Source of the DNA: Candidatus Angelobacter sp. Gp1-AA117
GTDB taxonomy: Bacteria > Acidobacteriota > Terriglobia > Terriglobales > Acidobacteriaceae
Length of the DNA: 64,000 nt
Direction: 5' to 3'
Assembly: GCA_003223515.1 (NCBI GenBank)
Contig: QHVI01000014.1
Span: 86,891 to 150,890 of the forward strand
This document shows, one piece after another, positions 11,201 through 17,165 of the stretch. The notes below the pieces were generated by a model. That model was not told where the DNA came from. It searched no databases and saw nothing but the letters and a program-made list of their open reading frames with translations. The translations under genes and the position numbers were made by a program. Numbering within the stretch: the first letter of the stretch is position 1; each line of letters begins with the position of its first letter.

Positions 11201-12348
11201 TGCCGCTGAATGCAAATGGCAAGATTGACCGGCGGTCACTGGCCTTGATGCCGCTGCCTGAGACAACTCCAAGGGACGTTCTGCCTGTTACTCCGGCTGA
11301 AAAGGCGCTTTGCCGAATCTGGGCTGAGGTCCTCAAATGCGAAACCGTGGGGGTCGAAGATGATTTTTTTGCATTGGGCGGCCATTCTTTTCTTGCTGTC
11401 AATTTGGTCTCACAGATCGCGCAGCAGTTTGGATGCCGCGTGACTTTCAACGATCTCTTTAAGCACCCCACGCCACGAGAGCTGGCATCTCTGATCGGCC
11501 AGACGCAAAAAGACACCGCAGCTTCGGAACTGGTTTGCATGAACAAAGGTTCCGCGGATGTAGCGCTGCTTTATTTAGTGCATCCGGTTGGAGGGAACGT
11601 CTTGTGCTATTCCGATCTGGCCCGCTCCATCGATCAAAAGCAGGCGTTCTATGCGATCCAGGCGCTGCCCCAGGACAAATTGAGAGATAGCACGATCGAA
11701 GAGATTGCCTCGTCCTATTTGCGTTTGATCGGCAAACGGGACCGCCACGGGCGCTATGCCTTAGGAGGCTGGTCTTTTGGCGCTCTGGTTGCGTTGGAAA
11801 TGGCGCAGCAGGCAAGCGCTAAGGGGGATCAGCCTGCGATGCTTTACCTTTTTGATCCACCTGCCCCGCAGGAATTGCAGGGGAACACCTGGACCGACGA
11901 TCAATTGGTCACAAATTTTGTGCTTACACTGGTAGCAGATTTGAATGGTGGCAAGCTGCCGGACTTGGAAAAACTGAAGATAGAACTTGGTCCGGAAGAT
12001 CGTTCACTCAAGGCCCAGCTTAGGAAAGCCGCCGAGTTTGGACTGCTGCCGGAGAGCACGGCGATGGATGCGCATGCCCGCTACTTTGAGATTTTTAGAC
12101 GCAATATGCATGCAGCCAGAATTTATCAGCCGCAGAAATATCCCGGCAGGAGTGTGCTGGTCCTGCCGGAAATGCGCCAATCAGAAATGTGGGAGGCCTG
12201 GCTTCCGGCGGACACTAAGATCGTGCACGTAGCGGGAAACCACTTCACCATGATCCGTGGTTCGAACGCAGCCGGGGTTGCGAAGTTGCTTGAGCGTAGT
12301 GGAGCCACAACCAAAAACCTTACCGCTGATGAAACCGATGAACGCTGA
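8278..12348 (+). CDS. Nonribosomal peptide synthetase, termination module C-A-T-TE
   Basis: A 1356-aa single module. After a short helical N-terminus come C with MHHIITDGWS near residue 180, A with YTSGSTGRPKA near 651, T with LGGHSF near 1035, and a type I thioesterase with the nucleophile motif GWSFG near 1164 and a likely catalytic His in GNHFTM near 1323. Read by eye, the A code is DMFNNGLTY(K), close to the alanine code DLFNNALTYK reported for a microcystin synthetase module, so Ala or another small residue is likely. It is the only TE seen, so it probably releases or cyclises the final peptide although it is on the opposite strand from most modules. ATG 8278 is used; ATG 8290 is an alternative. 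The last codons lie within a dispersed repeat. Confidence 0.95.
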   Translation: MQLTMADSHHTGVGSPDKARRVLALLEKKREAGAEQKETISKRPVYSPCPASFAQQRLWFVEQMSPGSANNLQTILPVRVHLDLHALNAAWLEIVRRHEALRTTFGLIDGQVMQFISPESKSSLSMEDLRESSPSDRHARLRDLLQKEGEHDFDLSTGPLARAVLIRLGEEEYRLSFTMHHIITDGWSLGVLIRELTAVYEAFSEGRPNPLAPLPIQYADFAWWQRQHLTGDVLEKQMSYWRSQLNHSPILELPPDHPRTQKAKLRGASRHFQIPAELAERLRELGRQNQASLFMVLLAVWKVLLYRYSGQTDVVVGAPIANRTRVEIEPLIGFFVNTLVLRTDLSGDSSFSEVLARVRTTTLDAYEHQDVPYEKLVAELHPERTASQSPFFATMLNWVNTPGLEFAGTHLDPAPLENLTARFDLALHIMEANGALPASFEYNADLYESATIAQLAEHFQNLLAAIATDADQPISKLDLLSQEEHNHVICEWSQAALLCPTGETLLELLHSQAQKTPEHQAIMCGGEAWSYRELHRRANQLAHFLRKLGAGPEIPVGVCMERNPQLVIALVGALKAGAAYVPLDPNYPAERLKYMLEDSGARVLLTQEKFLPLLNFYPGKVVNLDTLWGEIGNESPENPEAIIFPENLAYVIYTSGSTGRPKAVAIRHSSAAVMLRWAHHVFSAQELSCVLASTSICFDMSVFEIFAPLSCGGTVLLTANLLELPKISDAGVTLINTVPSVMRELIRNGALPGSVQTVNLGGESLPADLVRDVYANSKVQRVCNLYGPSEDTTYSTYAFIEREADTIPIGQPIANTQAYVLDQWMHLAPARVEGELYLGGAGLARGYLNRPQVTAERFLPDPFSGQPGERLYKTGDRVRWRRDGTLEFLGRTDQQVKIRGFRIEPGEIESVLEAHPGIRQAAVIVRDDHAAGKQIVAFVASSQDHSPTIQELRRHVKSLLPAYMAPGSYVFVDQLPLNANGKIDRRSLALMPLPETTPRDVLPVTPAEKALCRIWAEVLKCETVGVEDDFFALGGHSFLAVNLVSQIAQQFGCRVTFNDLFKHPTPRELASLIGQTQKDTAASELVCMNKGSADVALLYLVHPVGGNVLCYSDLARSIDQKQAFYAIQALPQDKLRDSTIEEIASSYLRLIGKRDRHGRYALGGWSFGALVALEMAQQASAKGDQPAMLYLFDPPAPQELQGNTWTDDQLVTNFVLTLVADLNGGKLPDLEKLKIELGPEDRSLKAQLRKAAEFGLLPESTAMDAHARYFEIFRRNMHAARIYQPQKYPGRSVLVLPEMRQSEMWEAWLPADTKIVHVAGNHFTMIRGSNAAGVAKLLERSGATTKNLTADETDER

Positions 12349-12417
12349 TTTTTATCAGGGCTGCTCGGCACGACTGGAAGTTCCTTCGCTCAGCTCAGGA
12401 CAGGCCCAGCCCTGATA
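12323..12417. repeat. Dispersed repeat pair with 11-bp inverted repeat
   Basis: Bases 12323-12350 carry a CTGATGAAA...GCTGATT motif that reappears on the other strand near 52680-52704; it also encodes the final residues and stop of the NRPS. Directly after it, TATCAGGGCTG (12353-12363) and its exact complement CAGCCCTGATA (12407-12417) form an 11-bp inverted repeat around a GGCACGACT core related to the elements near 16.25 and 52.53 kb. The arms could form a hairpin between the TE-module gene and the A-T gene. Confidence 0.6.
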
Positions 12418-12449
12418 CACGTCTCGTGGTTTCCAATGTTTTTTTCGCT

Positions 12450-14258
12450 ATGCCTGAAGTAACGAAACCCGCCACGCCGCGATGCCTTCATGGCTTGTTC
12501 CAGGAGCAGGCTGAACGCACTCCGGACGCCCGCGCTGTGGTGGCGCAGGATGGCGAGTTCAGTTATGCGGAGCTTGACCGCCGCACAAATCAGCTTGCCA
12601 ATTACCTGCAATCCCTTGGTATTGGCCCGGAGAGACGGGCAGGAATTGCGCTTCCACGCTCGGCGGAAATGATTGTGGCCGCGCTTGCGATATTGAAGGC
12701 CGGCGGAACTTATGTCCCCATCGATCCTGCATATCCGCTTCAGCGATTCAAGTATCTGGCGGAAAATTCCGGAGTGTCTGTCCTTCTGACCCATCGGGCC
12801 GTACCGGAAGGAGTGAACACTCAGCAAATTAAGGTTGTTCCGCTGGAGAGCCACTGGAGCAAAGCGGCGACAATGCCTCAACACGCTCCCCCATCCCGTG
12901 TTGAGGATGCTAGCCTCGCATACATCATCTATACATCCGGTTCAACTGGGAAACCCAAGGGCGTAATGGTCAGCCACGAAAATGTGGTGCGCTCGACTGA
13001 GGCGCGCAGAAGCTATTACACCATCTGGCCCGAGCGGTTCCTGGTGCTCTCATCATTCTCCTTTGACAGCTCTGTAGCGAGTATTTTCTGGACGCTTGCA
13101 GCCGGAGGAGAATTATGGCTTCCGCCGGAAGGCACCCAGCAGAACATCGCCAGGATCAGGGAATTTGTTCGCCGTGGCCGGATTACTCACCTGCTCGCGC
13201 TGCCTTCCTTATATAGGGCAGTGCTGCTGCACGCAGGAAGCAACGGACTTGAATCACTCCGAACGGTGATTGTCGCCGGTGAAGCTTGTGCTGTTGACCT
13301 GCCCGCGGAGCACTTTCGCCATCTACCTGAAACTTTGCTGTTCAATGAGTACGGCCCGACTGAGGCAAGCGTGTGGTGTACGGTGTACCGGACCACTCCC
13401 GTAGCTCAATCCAGGTCTGTCCCGATTGGCAAGCCAATCTCAAGCACCGGGATACACATTCTCGACGGTCAGATGCAATCCGTGTCTCCCATGGAGGCAG
13501 GAGAGATTTACATCGGCGGCCCACAGGTGGCCCGCGGATATCTGGGCCGTCCGGATATCACGGCAGAGCGATTCGTGCCCAATGTGTTTTCCGAAATGCC
13601 CGGGGCACGGCTGTACCGGACAGGGGACATTGGCAGGCACACTGCGGATGGCAACATCGAATTTCTTGGACGCGCGGACCAGCAGGTAAAAATCCGCGGA
13701 TATCGTATCGAACTGGCTGAGATTGAAGCCGCATTGCTTGAGCACCCCGGAATTCGAGAGGCGGCAGTGATCAGCAGGAAAGAGCGGCTCGTCGCCTATG
13801 TTGTAGCCAAACCCGGACCAGAGATTGATGCTGCCGATTTGCGCCGCTTCCTCCGCCAGCACCTGCCGGAATACATGACGCCCGCAACCTACATTACGCT
13901 TGACTCTCTGCCGTTGAATGCCAATGGCAAATTGGATCGCCAGGCGCTTCCCGATCCCAGGCCGGAAGAATCACAAAATACTTATGCTGCTCCCCGAAAC
14001 GCTATTGAACACCGCCTTGCACAAATCTGGGCAGAGCTGCTGGGGGTCAAGCAAGTGGGAATCCATGATAATTTTTTCGATCTGGGGGGCGACTCAATCC
14101 TCGGCCTGCAGATGGTGGCCCGTACTAATCAGGCAGGCATCCGCCTCAATTTGACCCAGATGATTGACCAGCCAACCATCGCCGAAATTGCTGCCTCGTT
14201 TCACGCAGCCGGCTTTGGCAATGCGGAAATTGCATCTGATACGAGCTCTACGCCATAG
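12450..14258 (+). CDS. Free-standing NRPS adenylation-carrier (A-T) didomain
   Basis: About 602 aa with one A domain (IIYTSGSTGKPKG, FDSSVASIF, EYGPTE, YRTGD, IKIRGYRIEL-type cores) and one T domain (DNFFDLGGDS), with no C domain. The code read by eye is DSALIAEVW(K), which I cannot assign. Stand-alone A-T proteins commonly load an amino acid so that it can be oxidised, halogenated or otherwise changed on the carrier before use; a carrier-type halogenase and a diiron oxidase are encoded close by. The T domain has LGGDS, the form often seen next to epimerisation domains. The ATG at 12450 is preferred; an in-frame GTG at 12426 would add eight residues. Neither has a clear ribosome site. It lies 12 bp before csaA. 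Confidence 0.9.
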   Translation: MPEVTKPATPRCLHGLFQEQAERTPDARAVVAQDGEFSYAELDRRTNQLANYLQSLGIGPERRAGIALPRSAEMIVAALAILKAGGTYVPIDPAYPLQRFKYLAENSGVSVLLTHRAVPEGVNTQQIKVVPLESHWSKAATMPQHAPPSRVEDASLAYIIYTSGSTGKPKGVMVSHENVVRSTEARRSYYTIWPERFLVLSSFSFDSSVASIFWTLAAGGELWLPPEGTQQNIARIREFVRRGRITHLLALPSLYRAVLLHAGSNGLESLRTVIVAGEACAVDLPAEHFRHLPETLLFNEYGPTEASVWCTVYRTTPVAQSRSVPIGKPISSTGIHILDGQMQSVSPMEAGEIYIGGPQVARGYLGRPDITAERFVPNVFSEMPGARLYRTGDIGRHTADGNIEFLGRADQQVKIRGYRIELAEIEAALLEHPGIREAAVISRKERLVAYVVAKPGPEIDAADLRRFLRQHLPEYMTPATYITLDSLPLNANGKLDRQALPDPRPEESQNTYAAPRNAIEHRLAQIWAELLGVKQVGIHDNFFDLGGDSILGLQMVARTNQAGIRLNLTQMIDQPTIAEIAASFHAAGFGNAEIASDTSSTP

Positions 14259-14270
14259 AATGTACTCAGC

Positions 14271-14618
14271 ATGTCTGACCAGCTAAACACCATTGACTTC
14301 TCTGTCTTTCAGCAACTCGATGTCCGTGTAGGCCGCATCACCGCGGTGGAAATTGCCGAAGGATGCCGTGTCGCGGCCTACAAACTGGAGTTGGATTTCG
14401 GTCCTGAAATCGGGACCCGCCGCAGCGTCGCGCAAGCCACCAACTATCCTCCGGAAGTCTTGGTTGGCCGCCAGGTGCTTGCGGTTGTCAACTTCAAGCC
14501 ACGCCAGATTGGAAAGCATACTTCCGAAGTACTGGTACTGGGGGTGCCCACCAAAGAGCGCGGCACTGCGCTGGTTGTTCCGGAGATGGAGGCAGTCCTC
14601 GGCGGCAAGCTTTTTTAA
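14271..14618 (+). CDS. csaA: CsaA-family tRNA-binding protein
   Basis: A 115-aa single OB-fold tRNA-binding domain. The family pattern is clear: LDVRVGRI near the N-terminus, YKLELDFG, SVAQATNY, GRQVLAVVNF, PRQIG, SEVLVLG, and a C-terminal GGKLF. Family members are dimeric tRNA-binding proteins earlier described as chaperone-like. It starts 12 bp after the A-T gene, so the two are probably co-transcribed. Its role in a peptide synthetase operon is not obvious: it may be a bystander, or may handle aminoacyl-tRNA or protein folding. Its stop is only 6 bp from the stop of the convergent halogenase gene. Confidence 0.9.
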   Translation: MSDQLNTIDFSVFQQLDVRVGRITAVEIAEGCRVAAYKLELDFGPEIGTRRSVAQATNYPPEVLVGRQVLAVVNFKPRQIGKHTSEVLVLGVPTKERGTALVVPEMEAVLGGKLF

Positions 14619-14624
14619 GCCATT

Positions 14625-16166
14625 TCAATCACCGGCTGCGGCATCTCCTTCAGCGGGTTCCATCCAGGAAAGGCCGTTGGATGATGAAATAAGGCCACCA
14701 TCGAATACGGGCGCTTCGCGCCTGTGTGTCCCGGTCTGGGCCTGGCGGATCAGGCCTACAATGCCTCTCCTGAAATCGCGAATAAAGTCTTTGGGGTTAA
14801 ATTTCGCAATGTCAAATTTACTGATATCGAAGTTTCTGTCATCAATGGGATTTGCCGCTTCCTCGTAGGCAGTCCGGAACAAGTCTCCTACTCCCACATG
14901 GGCCTGGAAGAATTCGGCTGCATTTGAGAACAGAGGCTCGCCGGTGAAAGAGGTCCCGGAGACCAGGCGAATGAAAGCATCATTGGCTCGTTCTTCTGTA
15001 TTCAGCACCTTGCGGGCGCTCCAGAAATACGAGTCCATGTCTTTGTCCATGTCATAGAAAGCAACCAGAAACTGATAGAAGTTGCTGAACTCGCGGCGGT
15101 AGCGCTCCTCGAATTCGTTGAATGAACGTTCTTCCCCAATTTCGCCTCGCAGGCAGCTATTCACTGAGCGTGCTGCAAGCAAAGCAGAATAGGTAGCCAG
15201 ATGGACGCCGGAAGAAAACACGGGATCGACAAAGCACGCGGCATCGCCAATCAGCAGTGCCCCCGGCGCCCAAAAACGCGTGTTGCAATACGAATAGTCC
15301 TTGCGGATGCGGTACTGCCCGTAAGGCCCTTCAATAATCCGGGTTGCAGAGCTCAGGAAATCCTTCACCATAACGGTGGAGTTGAGGAAGTGCTGCATGG
15401 CGGCTTCAGGCCCGGCCTTCAGCCTGTCGGCGTGCTCGCGTGCAACCACCGCGCCCACGCTGGTAAGTTCGCTGCTGAGAGGAATGTACCAGCACCAGCC
15501 TTCGCTGAATGCTTCAGAGAGGATATTGCCGGAGTATGGGGGAGGCAGCCGCTTGCCATCTTTGAAATAGCAAAAAAGGGCCACGTTCTGAAAAAATTTG
15601 GAATAGATGCGTTCCCCGACTGTGCGGGACAGAGTAGTGGTGTTTCCGGAAGCATCAATCACGTAGCGAGCTTTTGCAGTCTTCTTTTGTCCCTGGTCAT
15701 CATTGAAGCTGACGCCCACCACCCGGCCCCCTTCTTCCAGAACTTCCGTGACCGTATGCTGCTCGCGGACATCAACGCCCTTCCTGCGGGCGTTGTTCAG
15801 AAGAATGTGATCGAACTTCATCCGCTCTACCTGATAAGCGAACGCTTGGCTGCCGGGAATCATGGAAGAAGGTCCAAAGGTAAAGCTCCAGGGTTCAGGA
15901 TGCCTTCCCCAACGGTAGGTGCCGCCCAGTTTGTAGGTGAAATTGGCTTTGGCAAGCTCTTCGCTCACTCCCAGCATGACGCAGATGCCATTAATAGTCG
16001 CTGGGAGAAGAGATTCGCCTATCTGGTGCCGAGGAAATTTTTCCCGCTCCAGCAGGAGCACCTTGTTTCCTTCCATGGCAATGAAGCTGGCCACGGTTGA
16101 TCCGGCGGGACCGCCACCTGTAACGATTACATCGAAATTTTCCGTACTATTTTTGCCGTTGTTCAT
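14625..16166 (-). CDS. Flavin-dependent halogenase, probably acting on a carrier-bound substrate
   Basis: About 513 aa. The FAD-binding GGGPAGS is at residues 17-23, PRHQIGESLLP at 45-55, the halogenase signature WCWYIP (WxWxIP) near 233-239, and GDAACFVDPVFSSGVHLA later. The PRHxIGES...LP element and length fit, from general knowledge, the group containing CndH and PltA-like enzymes, which chlorinate aromatic or pyrrole groups on carrier proteins, rather than free-tryptophan halogenases. FAD reductase is not encoded nearby. ATG 16166 with AGGTG five bases upstream is preferred; an upstream TTG at 16226 lies inside a repeat. It is the last gene of the 36-kb minus-strand operon. A non-halogenating flavin hydroxylase of the same fold is the alternative. 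Confidence 0.85.
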   Translation of the reverse strand: MNNGKNSTENFDVIVTGGGPAGSTVASFIAMEGNKVLLLEREKFPRHQIGESLLPATINGICVMLGVSEELAKANFTYKLGGTYRWGRHPEPWSFTFGPSSMIPGSQAFAYQVERMKFDHILLNNARRKGVDVREQHTVTEVLEEGGRVVGVSFNDDQGQKKTAKARYVIDASGNTTTLSRTVGERIYSKFFQNVALFCYFKDGKRLPPPYSGNILSEAFSEGWCWYIPLSSELTSVGAVVAREHADRLKAGPEAAMQHFLNSTVMVKDFLSSATRIIEGPYGQYRIRKDYSYCNTRFWAPGALLIGDAACFVDPVFSSGVHLATYSALLAARSVNSCLRGEIGEERSFNEFEERYRREFSNFYQFLVAFYDMDKDMDSYFWSARKVLNTEERANDAFIRLVSGTSFTGEPLFSNAAEFFQAHVGVGDLFRTAYEEAANPIDDRNFDISKFDIAKFNPKDFIRDFRRGIVGLIRQAQTGTHRREAPVFDGGLISSSNGLSWMEPAEGDAAAGD

Positions 16167-16213
16167 GGGACACCTGTATAGATGAATCGAACGATTTAGA
16201 GCAGTTTCATAGT

Positions 16214-16341
16214 TGGTGTAGACCAACCACAGCCAGATAAGTACCAGGCATGAATTTCAGTCGTGCCCGATAAGTCCTTAATAGAATCCTGGGCTTCAGC
16301 CCCTGCATTTTTTGTCGTGCTGCTGGAGTTGGTCTACACCA
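16214..16341. repeat. 128-bp palindromic element with 14-bp terminal inverted repeats
   Basis: TGGTGTAGACCAAC at 16214-16227 is the exact complement of GTTGGTCTACACCA at 16328-16341. Between them, 16248-16305 holds a GGCATGA...TCGTGCC half-palindrome and a GGGCTTCAGCCC palindrome, closely matching a segment at 52526-52582. It fills the gap between the diiron-protein gene and the halogenase and looks like a REP- or MITE-like unit. It could form a strong hairpin in the operon mRNA. Confidence 0.65.
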
Positions 16342-16351
16342 TCTCTGGCAA

Positions 16352-17095
16352 TCAGGCGATGGCGATTGAGTGTTCCGTCACCGCGGACATGGCGTGATAA
16401 AGTCCCTGCCAGAAGTTATGAATAAGCTGAAGGTGGCGATGATAGCCGTCGGTCATCCTCGCCAGACTTTCTTCGCTTGTGGCATAACGCTTTACGGCTT
16501 TCAGCGACTCTTCCTTGTGCTCTTTTTCGGTGGCCCCGATGTGAGCATAGAAATACTCGCAGGCCTCATGAAATTCGTCGGGATCGTTCCACAGGGGAAG
16601 ATAATTGCGCGCGCCGTCATAAAGCTTGCGCAGCATGGTATAGGCCTGCCATTCGAGCGCAAGCTGGGCCCCGAAGGACATCTGCCGGTCACGATAAAGG
16701 TACTGCTCCCCTTCGATCAGTTCGCGGGTGGCGGGCAGCAGTTCAACCGTGTTTTGCAGGCGCTCCCAATTCAGCTCGCCTTCATGGCCCATTTTTCGCG
16801 CCAGCTCTTTGAAGAAATCATTGAGCAGCACAGAGTGGACTTTCACCGGATTGCCATATCCCATTTCCGAATAGAGCGTTTTTACGTACTCGGTTTTAGC
16901 ATCGATATCATCGGTGGTGACCAGCAGAATAGAGAGCGCGTCCGGAAAGGACTTTACCCATTCGCCGTAATTTCTGGCAAAGATTGCCAGCTCATCGATG
17001 GTGAGCTCTCTTGTCATCCATTCGCGGTAAAACTCATTATTCAAAGCGGAATGGTTCGTTATGTCCGTCAGCAAAACTTCGAGATTTCTAGTCAT
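16352..17095 (-). CDS. Haem-oxygenase-like diiron oxidase/oxygenase family protein
   Basis: A 247-aa, all-helical protein of the TENA/PqqC/CADD-like superfamily (iron-containing redox enzyme family). Candidate iron ligands sit in the expected order: Glu77 in SEMG, His87 in KVHS, Glu148 in LEWQ, His185 in YAHIG, Glu190 and His193 in ATEKEH. Known members (UndA, BesC, SznF, CADD) use two irons and O2 to cleave, desaturate or oxidise amino or fatty acids. The last ligand cluster is spaced one residue wider than in the CADD pattern, with Glu for Asp. GGAGG lies 11 bases before the ATG. It stands between an NRPS and the halogenase, so it probably tailors a precursor or the bound peptide. The substrate is unknown. 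Confidence 0.75.
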   Translation of the reverse strand: MTRNLEVLLTDITNHSALNNEFYREWMTRELTIDELAIFARNYGEWVKSFPDALSILLVTTDDIDAKTEYVKTLYSEMGYGNPVKVHSVLLNDFFKELARKMGHEGELNWERLQNTVELLPATRELIEGEQYLYRDRQMSFGAQLALEWQAYTMLRKLYDGARNYLPLWNDPDEFHEACEYFYAHIGATEKEHKEESLKAVKRYATSEESLARMTDGYHRHLQLIHNFWQGLYHAMSAVTEHSIAIA

Positions 17096-17165
17096 AACTA
17101 CAATGTCCTCCGTAAAGTTTCGTCAAAAGAATTTGGAACACGTTTCTGGTTCGGGTTCTTCCAAT

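Noticed and set aside
16167..16226. Upstream TTG start of the halogenase
   Set aside because: The extra residues are encoded by a palindromic repeat and lack family similarity; ATG 16166 starts just before the FAD-binding strand.
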